From NCBI RefSeq assembly GCF_030704535.1, contig NC_081811.1, forward strand, positions 3,426,501 to 3,490,500: 64,000 bases of DNA, given 5' to 3'. Positions 22,996 to 37,900 of this stretch are shown here, piece after piece. Under the pieces are notes generated by a model. The model was not told the DNA's origin, searched no databases, and was given only the letters and a program-made list of their open reading frames with translations. A program made the position numbers and the translations under genes. Positions within the stretch are counted from its first letter, which is position 1; each line of letters opens with the position of its first letter. This DNA is from Vitis vinifera. Taxonomy: Eukaryota > Streptophyta > Magnoliopsida > Vitales > Vitaceae.

Positions 22996-25900
22996 CTACT
23001 TGGTACCATGTAAGCGCTTGTTAAATGCAGTAGCATAATCGCCAAATAGAATGTCTGTAGGGGGTTGCAGGTTGAAAACATAAGAGGTGGCCCTTGATAC
23101 TAACATCGGCTTCTTGGTCGTAACTTTGTCTGTCAACTCCCCAAAGCTTGATTCATCAAATGGGAACGAACACTTCAGGAAGAAGAAGCAATCTCTACCC
23201 AATTTTTCCACCTGAAAATGTAAATGATTAAACTCTCAAATCAATCATCCATGATCACCATAATTATAACAGCTGCTAAATCAGTATAACAGTTATTAAA
23301 ATAGCAGCCGTTATTCGTGGAAACTACAATCACTATATGCTTTAATTATTTCAAACCTCACTTAACATTTTTTGAAGTTGTTGTAATAATAATATTTTTA
23401 TAACATCGAATACAGAAATATTTATCAAAACTGCAAAGGTTACGTTGGTCCTATAACCTCTGTAATAGCAATTCAGCATACCAAAATTTTATCTAATTCC
23501 TACCCTTCTATTGTTCTATACATACGAGCATGTTGGGCACTCTATGCCCATATCATTACTCATGCCCATGAAATAGCCAAAAGATGTTAGTGCACATGCA
23601 TTTGTAATATGAATGGAACCCACTGCAAACACGTGGCTGGGTAGTTCTCAATCTTGAATGACTTAGTATAGTACAACTCAGGCAGTGACGAGCATAGTAT
23701 GAAATTTTTTAATATCAACAGTGAATACCTGCAATTGTGAAAATCTGATGTTCTTCATGGTAAGAATGACCTGCACTTGATACATGGCGTCTGCCAATAT
23801 CCGGACAGCCAGACACTCAAAAAATTTCTGGATAAGATTTTTCTGTCCTTCCAAATTTCCACCATAGCTTTCAAAATTAGGAAACCATAAAATGCATTCA
23901 ACTTCATTCCATGGGATTGGATTTTCCCCTTCCGTAGAGATGATTGCCTTGTATGGTTCACGCAGCCCCCACAATATTTTAACAGCTGTGAGTGATGGGT
24001 CACATATGGAAATGTTTGGCAAACATGTTGTGGAAATGATCTTGAAAGGATTAAATTTGTGAGCAAGATTTATGGTAAAGTGCAAATCAGTATCATCCAA
24101 TACAAGAACACGTCCTCCTAAAGCATTGGGGAAGAATTGAAGAAGCAATACAGCATCTGCATCACCATCTTCTGGAAGACATTCACCTGATCCACTAAAT
24201 TCTGAAACTGATGGATCCAAATCATGAGAAAAGAAACATGAATCTCCATTTCGACAACCCTGCAGACACACTTTCACAATTGTTAAAAACACAACAAATT
24301 CACTGCACAGAGCAGATAAGCAATCTGCTGTTTCTGTTTGAGTATTACTCTACTGAGAAGCAGACAGGGACATGTATTAGATCTGAAAATGCTGAAGGGC
24401 ACGGCATTTTAAAAGAAATCACGATGATTCCATGTTGGTCAATTGTAATCATGACATTAAAGGCTTAGAAAATGATTTCTCCACCAAAATCAAGATGGAG
24501 AATATCACACTTTGCATGAAAAAGAAAAAATGCAACAGAAAGCAAAACAATGCAGTATAATAGAAGGAAATGCCATCAATTCCAATAGCTCATGGCCAAT
24601 TTCCCCAACAATTCAGTCCTGTTGGTATCTGGTTCGAATAGGTTCTAGTTGGTTCAACTTTGAGCCATTGCTATGGGAAGTGATACCATGTACCTGTTAT
24701 ACTAACTACTAAAAGAGACTAAATGAACACTAAAAAAAATAGAAATTATAGAATCCCATTGAGTAAGATACCTGCAAAGAAAAGAAGAATTTGCATGTTG
24801 GTCCTTTCACTTCGTTGACTGGAAGTGAATGAGAAAAGGGGCATTTGTTACCCCTATTGCATGATCCATTGACAAAAAATCTACATGGAGAAGCTTTCCC
24901 ATCATTAACAACTTTATGCTGATTGCTAGAATTTTTTTCTGTATATTGAACTCTAATCTGTGAAAAATGAAAAGGAAAGGAGCGATCATTACTTATTTCA
25001 CAAATAACACCAAGGAGGCACATGAAAGAAGTACCTCTTTGATAACAAGGGCCATTTTTTCAGCTATAATATCATTCTGAAACTGATTGGGACTAACAAA
25101 TGGCACAGCCAAGCATTTCCTTGCTTCACTTGGTGGCTCAAATTGATCATCATCTGTATCTCCATCTGGGAGTTGCGTGATAAGGCAAGTGTGTTCAAAT
25201 TCATAAGGTTCATAGTAAGATGGTGGGCCATCAGATTTAACCAAAAATTTGGGCCGAAACCGGTGCACTGAATTCAGCACATCTTCATCTGCAAAGAAAG
25301 ATACCCCAACTTGAAGAAACAAAATGAGGGTGCTCATAAAATAACAAAAGAACCATGAATAAAAATTTAAAAAAAGAATAGTATACTTGAAGAAAAACTT
25401 AAAAAGAGAGTGCTGATATGATTAAACATTGAATAACCATACAAATTTCAGAGACATGATTCAGTGATGATTGCACAAGCATGTGGAAAGTGCACCATTC
25501 TTCTTCAATCTTGGCCAGAGGCAGCTGCTTTTGAGTTGTGTCCATCTCATCAAGCTTCAGAATTTTTTTCAACCTCTCAAGACGGTGCTTATCCTTCAAA
25601 ATAAGGTGAAATGTTTGAATCATCTGAATCGTCCCGAGGACAACATAAGTTCAAAATCTATAAGGATCCAAATATCCCAGCAGAACATGCTATTTTACCT
25701 TGAAAACACGCTGCCAAAACTGAAATGCACTTAGGTTTGCAATGAATGCCACCTCCCTTTTACCAGTTAGGACAGACTTGTCACTATCTCCATGGAAGTA
25801 GCAGTCAGTATACTGTGCAGACTGAAACAGAATAAATTAATCAGAAAGGAACAATAGTTTGAGCATTCACATGTATGTCAAATTTCCAAAGTTCATTCAC

Positions 25901-28900
25901 TTAAATAGGTAATACCAAATTTTCCTTCCCAAAAGGATGGAGAATGGGTAGAGGCTGTATGTCCATCAATATACCAAGCAAAATTCCTTCACGTAGCATT
26001 CCAATGTCCCCAAACTTGAGTATAAGCACTGAAGCATCAAAAGACAATGAGAAACTGGCAAGCAATCGTCCATAAAATGAAGGCTCATACCGGCCCCTAG
26101 GCAATGTTTTCTCCAGTGCATTGATGCGAACAAGGAATCTCAGCGCATCTTCAACAACTACTGGATCTGGAGGATCAAGAGCCTTCTGCAACAGGACTGG
26201 AATAAAAATTTTGCAAATAAGGATTCAAGGTAGAAACTTGTAACAAAGAAACACATTCAAGCAATTGCCATATATAGAATTTTGCAGCAGTAGGCAGAAT
26301 ATAGAAGACAAGGTGTCAAATTGCCTGTTCTTCTATACTAACAACTAACAGTTGTACCACAAAATTATTTTAAGCAGGCTTTACAAGTTGATTGATCTGG
26401 AAACAAAAAGGGGTAGATTATCTAGACCATCATTGTTCCTTAGTGAATATCATAACTGCCAGCTATAAAAGTAATGAACGTGCCGGATACCATTATCATC
26501 ATCTGACTTAGGACCAGTTCTCAGGTGGTATTCATATCTGTTGTTGAAAGCCAACTCAAACCTAAACCTAAGGTTTGAAGAGGATGCCTTCCCAAAAACC
26601 CATCCTTACATTGGGTTCAAGATGCATGCTCAACCAAGTTTGGTTAGATCAGGTTGGTTGGTTGATTGTTTGGGATTGGAATGAAATAATTGCCTTTTTC
26701 CTAAATATTTTTATTTTTGTCTGCTTTCAGTACAATAGACTTTGCCATGAGGCTTATTAATCAAGCATGCTGAATGGCATGGTTTACAAAGAAGGAAGAA
26801 AAAGAAAAAGGTATCAAGCGAAAAAAATTTGAGACAACTTCCAAAGTTAAAAGGAATAAATTTCTTACAAATATCAATAAAATTCACTACAATGCCAAAG
26901 TGGGAAACACTTGAAGTCAACTAAGATTAGCTTGTCAATTACAACTGCAAAATATGTTGTACACTGTGGCAAGTAATTGTTCTCAACTTCTTAATAGGAG
27001 ACAGCTTATTGAGAAAGACAGAAGGGCATTGAGGAGAAAAGGTTTCCTCAGAAAAATAACATAAAAAAGCATTCAGAAACAAACCAAAAATAAAGAAATA
27101 AAAGAGGATAAGCATTGCAATAAACAACATTTACACCTCTACATTCTACACTTTCTTTCTTCACCTTTATAACCAACTTAAAGGGCTAACTGCCTAACAC
27201 ACCATGTGTGGGTGCAGTGCTAAATGTAGATGTAGGCAGTAGTGTGATGAATCACTTCAGACGAGTCGAAAAACAGTGTCCAATTAAAAAATATTGCATA
27301 ATCTTACATGGGTTTTGGTGGCAAAATTTGTTCTGACACCTCAGTGGTAGGGATGGGCCACTCTTAATGCAATATTACAGTAATTGTACAGATAAGCATT
27401 ATCATTTTAACCACACAAAGCACAACAAATTAAATATTATATGAGTATGACGATCTAGCTGTCCATTAATCCAGGCTTGACTTGGGTCATTTTACTCGTT
27501 TTCAATTTAAGCAAGAATCAACTTAGGTTGATACGGACTTTCAGCACAAGGCCAATCCAGTGTGTAAAAACTTCATTTCATGCTCACCCCTTGCTCAAGG
27601 TTAGACTCAGCTTGATTAGATTTCACTCACCAAAAGTGGAGCTATTACTAAATCCTGAATTATAAGAAGATAATTCAGTAGTTTCATCTAGGGCCATATA
27701 TTCAAGGGAGTCATCTGTGAGTGAGATACACTCTAGCCCTTCCTTTAAAAAGCCAACTTACAACAAAATCAGCAATATACCACTATACCTTTAGGGTCAT
27801 TAATAGCTCTAGGTTCAGCACAGCAGATCAGAAGCACTTGCTGCCTCAACGATAACCTCAGTATAGCTGGAGGCTCATAATCCTGCAGCTTATTGAAAAA
27901 AGATCCTGTGACTAATCGAAAAACCTGCCCATCACAGGTCCGACCAGTTCTTCCTCTACGCTGCTCAGCCTACAGCATAACTTTGAATTTGTCATATCTT
28001 AGTAAGAAAAATTTAAAATCAACTACTAGGACTCCCTCAATACCTGAGACTTGGAGACCCAGGTAAGCTCTGAAGCTTCCTTTTTCCGATTACTGTCCCA
28101 AAAAACTTGTAAAGATCGGCATGAATCAATGACATATGCTACTTTGGGAATCGTCACAGATGATTCCGCAATATTTGTGGCTAATATTACCTGTATAAAT
28201 TTGAACTCTTTAAAAATATCCACAAACATGCAAGATGTATGATTTAGGGTTAAGAATCACAAGAATGAAAAAGGCTTCTAACTTCTGTTAAATATTGGTA
28301 AAAGAGAAGATGATTACAAGTTACAACAAAAGCCAGATAAGCAGCAACAAATTCCAAGATATGTGCAGCATGACGTGTAAATGACAATGTCTCACAGAGC
28401 ACTATAAAAATAGTTCGCACTTATATTCTGAAGAACATTATTATTTCCACCTTTTTTTTAACACATTTTTACCACCTGCTTATTTGGCAAGTGATGATTT
28501 GATGTGTTTTAAAGTAGTTAATTTGCATTAAATGCAAAAAAAAATTTGCATCCAATCACCACTTGGCATGTGAGCAGGTGGTAAAAAATGTGGTTAAATA
28601 GGTGGGAAGAACAACAGTACTCTTATATTTTCCTTACCGCAAAGAATAATTAACAGAAAAAAGCATCCGTATCAAAAGAAAACTGACAAATAATGAATTT
28701 GAAACATGATACAGATACCACACACAAAGTTCAAACAATAAATGGACTCATTAAAGAAATTACATAAAAAAATAACCCTAATGTTGTATTAGTCTAGAGA
28801 TCATAAGGTCACAAATCGTTATTTGTCCAGAACTGATTTAAACAATTAAATCAGAGAAAAATTCCATAGCATCAGTATGTGTAAGACCCTCTTGCTTTTA

Positions 28901-31900
28901 TTCACTATGACCCATAAACTTCAGCTATAACAACCACCTAGAAGAGGGACTGAGACAATAGCTAGGAAGAAATCCACGATCAATATGTAATGATTCATCA
29001 CATAGACTTTATTCACCATCTAGGTGAAGTTAATAAGTTCTTAGTTGAGTCCACAAACAGAATATTCTTTCTGTTCATGTCCATCAGACCTTTTCCTGTA
29101 AATTACTACTAAGGTTAGTTTGAGACTAACATCTTTTTTCCTTTTTCTTGAGGATACACTCTCTGAGGGATACACTAGGCTACTAGAGCAAAAGGAAGAT
29201 AAACTACAATGCCAGTTAGGAACTAAGATAGTCATATTTCATCCACTGGGAAAAAAGGAAGAAAAACCCTCACAGATAGAAGGCCCAGTCATTGCTAGAA
29301 AATCAGTTTCCTGAGCTTTGGGTCCATGAAAATCTATATTCACATCTCCAAAATTTTAGAAAGGTCTCAAAATATGGGCTTATTTCAAAGGGAAGCCCAA
29401 ATATCACTAGACCATTTAGTACAGTAACATAATACCACTTAATACTCCTTATAATCACTTAAAAAGCCCCCTTAGCCTCTCCTAGTCCAAACAAGAAGGC
29501 ACCAGTCTCTATTAGATTTTCAAGAGAGCACCCATGCAAACAAATCACAGCCCATTTGATACAATAACAAAGACTCCCTTAGTGATCACTTGTGATAAAA
29601 GAAAAGAAAAACCTTTAGGCCCTTCTAGTCTAACAAGAGGACACCAACCTTTGTTTGGATTTTCACAAGAGCACCTGTCCAAACAAATCAGAAGCCCATT
29701 TGATATAACAAAATGGTATGCCTTAATGCTCATCTAAGAAATCCCATTTAGCCTCTTGTAATCCAAACAAGAAGGCACCAAACTCCTGAATTTTCAAAAG
29801 AGCACCTGTCAGTTTCAAGCTCACAAAATTGCACATAAGAAGAAATCAAGGATCTAAATGGAAGTTCCCTCAATCTCTAATAATTAAAGGTAATAGGAAG
29901 GCCTTTAAAAATTCACACCAGTTCCCAGCATGAGACTGTTGCATAAATTTTCTATCTAGAAGAATCTGCTAACCAATAGTACAGTGGGACAATCAAGAAA
30001 CAAGCCATAAAATGAACTGAAATGAAGGTTGAGATGGATGACTGACCATACAGGAAAAAAAGAATTGATGCATTTTTCAAATTCTGAAGATAGCAATCAG
30101 AGATAAGATGAGACATGGGCTGTCCTGGGTGATTGGTTATGTGCAGGAGACCAGCACTGCACCTGTAAATAGAAATAACATGTTTGTTGGAAAAGATTCA
30201 AGTAGATACTTCATGTCTTCTTGCCCTTCCCAGGGCTGTGGGGGTTACGATGGAAAAGATACAGAAAGATTTCCTTTAAGGGACGGTAACCAGAACAGGA
30301 AAATTTCATTTAGTGAAGAATTTGACAGCCTGTTTTAGTAAGGAGAAGGGTGGGTAGGTATTGGGCAGTTGACAGTTGTCAATAAGGCTTTGCTGGGTGT
30401 GCAGACTCTCTATGGAGTGGAGAGTTTGTGGAGAAGGGTCATAGTGGGCGAATTCAGGGAAAAGGGAGATGGTGGTTCTTTAGAGAGGCAATAGAGTCAT
30501 TTGGGTGGGTCTTCAAAAAGCTATCAGAAAAAGGTGGGTAACCTGTTTTCCTTCTTTCATGAGTATCTTAGTGGTAGATGGCAGTAGCACAAAGTCTGGA
30601 CTTAATGTGGGGTGTGGATAGGTTTTTTTGAGGGATCATTTGTCAAGGAGGAGACAGGTCATTGGAATCTAAGTTTATGAAGGAGCTTCCAAGATTAGGA
30701 AGTAGATCTGCTGGTCTCTTTTGCAGGTTATCCAAAACATTGCCCATCAAGTTGATAGCATGTGTAGATTGGTGGGGCAACATTGTAGGTCTAGATGCTA
30801 ATGAAATCTTTTTGTAAGGCTTTAAGTACAGGTTTTTGTTCTCAGTTGAGTAGATGGGGGAATCCTGGGCTGCTTTGAAAGTTGGCTTCCTTGTTTGGAA
30901 AGCCCTAGGGAGCAAGATTCTTGCTTCAAATCAACTCCTGAGTTTATATTGTGCTTAGTCTTGGCAACTATGGATTTTCTGGTTCTTTGTTCATTGTTTG
31001 TTGGGTTTTTCCATGCTGTGTAAATGACATATTGCTTGGTTGGCATGGTAGCTTTGTGTGGAAACTCGTAAGATATGGAGGTTGGCTCCTTGAGTTGTTT
31101 TGGTGCATGTGGAAAGAAAGGGATGAAGGATTTCAAAGACTTAGAGCCTTTAAAGTAAGGGTTGAAAAACTTGTTCTTCAAATCATAATGACCTTGATCT
31201 AGTGTGCTGTGGGGAGTTAATAAAATGTCCTTAGATTTCATTCACAATCAGGAAGATTTATTTAGGCTATGAGATGGTTTCTCTTGTCCTTATTTTCCCC
31301 TTGTATACTGTCTATGTACTTGGATTGACCCCTTTTTATTATAGGTGCATTTAATAAATTTCTCTCTTGTTTGCCTATCACAAACATGCCAAATGGAAAA
31401 GAAGAGATGCTTGTGCTTTAATTGAAGATGTCATCATAAATTTTTTTTTTTTTTTGATAGGTAAAGTAGAAGATCTATTAAAAAAGAGGAGCCAAAAGAG
31501 CAACTCAAGGTATACAATACCTATACACCCACTGCCAAAACGGCCAAAAGAGGAAAAGAAAACATCCAAACGGGACTAACATTGCTTCATGGGAAAACAG
31601 AATTCCTTTATCAAACCCACTTAGGACATAAAGCTCTAGTGATGGGACTGCTGAAAACAATCCCAAAGGTGTTCTCAAATACACCACCACCCATCTAAGA
31701 AGCCACCTGAACCTGGACTGTGAATGCCAACTGATACCATAAAAACTGTGATCACGATATAGATGAGGCCCTCACACCAGTCCCCACACACCAATTGAGA
31801 GGATGGTCTAGAAGTACAATCACTATTGTCCACATAATGAAAATGTGCAATGGGATGACCTAATTGTTAAAGATAAATGTTTGCATAATGTCTACAACTG

Positions 31901-34900
31901 TCAAAGATAAATGGTTGCTTATGTTATGAAAGTTAGGCAAAACCATTCAATGTTAACATGCAGGAGATCACAGTGCAGATTTAAAGAGGCAAAACCAATT
32001 AAATGTATACCTTACGATGGGACTTCCAGATTTTCATAGCCATAAGAGCTTGTTCAGTATCGATGCTGCGATGTAATATATGAATTTTGAAACATGAACT
32101 GAGGGGCTTCAAAAGGTACCATTGCTGTTCCAGTGATTGGTATGTAGGAAGAAAAACCAAAATACTTTTTTCAATGTCCAGCTCATTCTTGTGGATTTTC
32201 AATACCAAATCATGAATAAGCTTGTGCACTTCAGGCTTGATATCAGCATTGTCCATGGAAGGGCTTGGCCCAGACAAATATCTTGTAGACAATTCTGAAT
32301 TTATTCCCAGAAGTTCGGTTACCTGTTCAGCAAAAAGTAAACAGAAATAATCATCAAATACATGTGAAATTATGCATTAGCATCAGAGCATGACAATCAA
32401 CTAAAGTTGAATTTACAAGAAGAATCATGAACAAGTAGAGATATAAAGAATCATGAACATTATAGTTATTCTAAGCCTGTTTCTTTTCCCTTGAGAAGAA
32501 TCATGCCTTGGATGATCAGTGGCAAATTGGTAGTCTGCAGTCTGAACTACCTCATCTCTAATTTCTACCTCAGAAATAAGTGATTTAAATGTCAAATTAC
32601 CACTTATTGCTGCTCAACAATCTAATTTAAATGCACATGACTCAGTTACCAGACTATATAGCAATTGTTTATTTGCACATGAACTAATAATGTATAACTA
32701 TCATGGAGGAAGAGCATGTGCAAGTGTGCCTAGAAACATGAATGATGCATTATTTGCACATGAACTAATAATCCTGAACAAATTTTTTCTTCATCTTACC
32801 ATTGACTGCCTCAAAGTTCTCCAGGGCTTGTGACTAGCATGATTCTTATGCATATTAACTACAAGGCCCATTGACAGTGTTTTTAACAATTCAATCGGTC
32901 TACCTTTTCCAGAAAATGATAAAATCATACAATGCTTATTTACTTTACAGGAATATCTAGGACTATAATTTATTCAAAACTGCAAGACATTGAGTCCTAG
33001 GTTTCCAAAAGTTATGACATCTGTATCAAACCTTCATATTGACCATGTACAATTTGAGTTCTATTCAAGAGTAAACTGCTCAGCTATGATTTTTTGGCAA
33101 TGTTTCCTGTTAGTGTGCTAATATAACTAAATTGAGTTGGCAATTTTAGTCCAAAAGCATTGGTCTGAATGCTACCTACTCCCAATGAGACTTATCATCT
33201 TCAGAGTGAGATTGAAAACACTGGTTGGTGAAGCAAAGTGAAGACAATGGTTAAGCAACGGTGGATTTCTGGTTAAAAAAGAAGTTTAAAAGTGTTTAGG
33301 GTCCCCTGACTGCTCAAGGGAATGCTTGAGCAACCTTGAAACATGGGAAATAGAAAAAGTGAAATGAGATCACTTGAATGCCCCCAAGTGTTCCCAAGAG
33401 ACCATTCAAGTGTCCCTTGGGCTTGAGCCAAAATTATTTTTAAAATTCTTTTACCTTGTTGGTTTCTATTTTCCAATTTCGTTAAACTTCTTTTCCTAAT
33501 CAACCTAAGGTTTTTGTGTCTATTAAAGGGAAAAAAAATTTCATGATGTAGGGGGCAAGGATTATTCTACCTAGGGGTTTTCTAAATGTGTCACTTGAGC
33601 ACCCTTGAGTGTTCCCACAAGACCGTTCAAGCGCCCCTTGGTTTTTAAGACAATTATTTTTAACATTCTTTAACATTATTGGTTTCTATCTTCTGATTTG
33701 CTTAGACTTCTTTTCCTAACCTACCTAAGGTTTTCATGTCTATTAAAAGGAAAATACTTTTCAAAACGTGAGAGGGAAGAATTATTGTTTATTTGCCTAT
33801 TATGCTGCCAAAATTCAATAGCGTAGAAAGGTAAGGCTGTCAAGGAGCATACCTCAGGAGGAGTTGAGGTGAAAATCATTAAGGTGATTGGGGGTGCCAT
33901 GTCAAGGATGTGAAGATGTATGGGTCTTGGTCAATAAAAGTTCTTTGGAAGAAGTTTGTATCTCATCCAGGTAAAACCATATACTTTCTTGAGACTTAGA
34001 GAATTTTTAGTGTGGTAGACGACCTTGGCTTTACCTAAATGAAAGAATTCAAAGGGGGTTTTTACGTATATCATGTACCTCCTTTGTATTACTTTTCGCA
34101 TGTAATTTTCTTATTTCATCTGAATTGATTTGAAAAGTAATTCAATATGGTTGGTAAAATTAAAATTTGTCATAATCAAGTTCAGACTACCCATGCACTT
34201 CACCTCCCTAGGCAGTTTTGTGTATTAGGAACAAACTTTCATTTCTCTTCACAATAAAATGCATAAAGGAAACAGCAAGAGATGAGAAAATATAGAAGGT
34301 AGAGCAAAGGGGAATTTTATAGTAAAACTCTCAATGAAACCATTCAAGGTACACGCTTCCCTTAATCAGAAATCCACCTTTGAACATACAACCTCAAAAT
34401 TTTCACGAGAAAGCTTATGACATAAAATTGCACGAAAGTAGTCATCTTATGGCAACTAATTTACACCCTATTTGGAATAACGTGGTGACACTCCTCAATA
34501 AAAAGCATCCTTTTTTACTTGGCATGGATCCTTTGTTGGGAAGAAGAGGATTAAAGCTTGGAGAGCGGCTTCTTTGTACTTATTTTGGACTATTTGGAAA
34601 GAGATGAATAAAAGAGCATTTGAAAACATTGAAAAAAAGGATCAAAAAATCAAACAACCCTTTATGCGTGATCTTTTGGAGAGGGTTAGAGTGTACATTA
34701 GAGACTAATCAATGTCCATGGTGGAATTCATTAGTTAGTTGAGCTTTGAGGAGGGAGAAAGAATTGTTTTCATGTCTTTGAAATATTTTTTGTGTCCCTC
34801 TCTCCGCTCTATCTGGCCTTTTGGCACCTTTATATATGCCTTGAATGCATTTGCACACCCATTTGTTAAGTGCTTTTGGTATATCTGATCTTTGCCCGTA

Positions 34901-37900
34901 AGGAAAAAAGGGATCTAGATCATTTGTGCACTTGCCACTCTTTTTTTCGTACTTATACATGATTTTGGATTTTCTCTGCACTTGTATAGTGTGCTTAGCC
35001 ACGATGCTGCTCAGGATCACCTCCTAATGAGTAAAGTAGTATTTTCTATTTATATAAAATTTCCTTATTTTTAAAAATTCTTAAGGAAGTTTGTAAAACC
35101 AAATTGGCATCATCTTCCATATACATTCAAGCCATACCTAAAAGGCATCTGGTCCTACAGCCTTTCATATCTCTCCTATGCATAAAGCATCTCACTACAA
35201 ACCCCTTTTTTTTCTTCCCCTTTTTCAATAGGTACAATAAAGTTTTTTTATAGGGTAGGAAAAATGAAGTTCTATCAAAAAGCACCTAAGAAAAAGGAGG
35301 CACAACCCATGTATACAAGAAGCATACAAAGAGCACAAAAGAAATAAAAATTAAACACATTCACCTCTACTCCTGCCTAAGCAATCAAAGTTCATTGTAA
35401 ACCCTTGTGCAACTAATAACTTGCACCACATGTGCTAATCTCACCAAGTCAAATTCAGTGATATGCTCAGAAAACCCCACTGAGAATATTAATTATATAT
35501 AAACCAGAACAAGGTGATGGTCTAAGAATTTATGTGAGAAATCCATATATTTATGTTTGAAAACTAAAAACATCCATCTCTACTCCAGCCTAAGCAAATC
35601 AAAGTTCATTATAAGCCTTTGAGCTACTAAAAACTTGTGCCACATGTGCTAATCTCACCAAGTCAAATTCAGTGATATACTAAGAAAACTCCACTGAGGA
35701 TATTAATTATATACAAACCAGAACAAGGTGATAGTCTAAGAAGTTAGGTGAGGTATCCATATATTTATGTTTGAAAATTTAACAAAGCGTAATGCTGGTA
35801 AACAAAATATGACTACCATACAAGAACAGAAAAGACAAAAAGAGCATTAATCAAGCCAGATGACTCTAGATGAACAAGAGCAAATTCCATCAGCAACTGT
35901 AAAGAGTTTGAGCAATTACCTGCTCAAGATATGAAACTTTTCGCTGAAAAAAGGTTTTTTGACTCGAATTAGGAATCGCAAGCACCTCTACTCTTTCACC
36001 CCTACCAAGATCCTTAAAATAATCCCTGTATCTTGCGATATCAGCAGTGGCAGACATCAAAACCACCCTGTGATATCAAAAATCAATCAGACCCTTAAGC
36101 TAAAGTGCCCCATAAAATTCAATTAAGGTTTATGTCATTAGTTAACATGCCCCTCTTGTATAATTCAACAAAAAAAAAACAGAAGTGAATATGACCAGAT
36201 ATGTAGAAACCAGAAACTTCAACAATATTACTGGCATCAAAAATAGAAAGAGAAGAAAATAACAGAAAGATATACCAACCTCAAATCATAATCCCTCAGC
36301 ATAAACTGCTTCACACATACAAGAACAAGATCCGACTCCACCGATCTTTCATGCACTTCATCAAGAATTATAACTTTGTATTCAAGTGCTTTTGACCCCT
36401 TTTCTCGCATTTCATCCAACAAAACTCCAGCAGTTTTAAAAACTATTTTTGATCTGTGATACAATATTAAGAAAATTACTCAAATAGAATTGTTTAATAA
36501 ACATGATTTTTATAAAAGAAAGTGATCAAAAAGTATTGAGAACACCAGGAGAAAACCTTCACTGCATTAATTTTTTAATATGAAACTATGAAAAAAATAA
36601 AGAGGGGAGAGAGATGATTCAAAACTAAACAAATCCAAATGACAGGTGACTAAATTGAAAAGCCCCATTGCAAGTTGGATCAACTCAGAAATTCCACCAA
36701 AACATCAAAAGAGAATTAATTTGGTCTTTAAGAAAACAACTAGGTAGGTGCCAAATAAATATTCTTATGAGGACCAAGGACATGTAGAACCATGCCATGT
36801 GCTGATAATGCAAATAATTTTATTTTTAAAAAAAAGGAAAATAAAGTTAGAGTATTAATTATGGAATTTTATTAAAAGAATGACAGATATACCTCTCTAG
36901 AGTTTGTTAATAGGAATTACATTAAGACCTCCAGCAATTTTTTTTCCTTCTCTGATGGCCAAACATAAATTCAAATATAAGCAGCTAACCAAAGGAGACA
37001 CCCAATGTACACAGGGGTATACAAGAGACACGAGGCACTAAAAAAAGCAAAAAGACACCTCCAAAAGATAGCAAACCTATAACCTTTTATCCACAATTCA
37101 GACTATTTACAAAGGTGTCTTACAATGTGGAACTCTTTCCAAGACTATGGATTCATCCCACCTTCCATGCTAGCTACTAGCAGATCTAAGCGAAAGAGAG
37201 TCCAAGAGGGTGCCTACAACTTAGTGACATCCTATGATAAGGAAGTTCAGTACATCATGCTAGATCAGATAATATGGCAATGTGAAGTATGAATAACAAC
37301 TAAGTATTTAGTAAAATGGAAGGGACTACCAAAAAGCAAAGCCAGCTGGGAGCTTGCAAATGCATTGTGGCACTGCAGACTAGGAGGGAAAGAGTGTCAC
37401 AGCCACTCCCAATTTTGTGCAAATATGCAATTTTGTCATTCCCTAGTTCTTTCCAAACAACTCTAGAATATTCAAGAACTTTAAAGAACACTTTGGAGCA
37501 ACTTGACATGCTTGAGTGACTTCATCTATTTTTATAATCATGCATCAGAAATTAGGAAAATCAGGACCTAGCTAATAGTCATAAATATGGAATCCCATAA
37601 CCATAACAATGTCAAGGAATTGAGAAATGAGTTGTCTAGCAAAGCTTTCTAGTGTTACTAAACTTGCCTTCTTTAACATTCTTTTCTTATTGACTCTTAG
37701 TTTTGCTTCCCTAACTGCTTGAATCAGTTGATTTGGGTGCTCAAAGCTTTGAGGTGCCAAGGTATTACATGCATTGTTAAGGGAGATCGCAGTCTTTGAC
37801 ACAAGGGCTAGCCTTTCCCATGAATAATTACAGCTCATAACAATCTTCTCAATCCCCTTTTTCCTAAAAGTATGTTGCCAAACAAATTTAGGAAGTTTTT

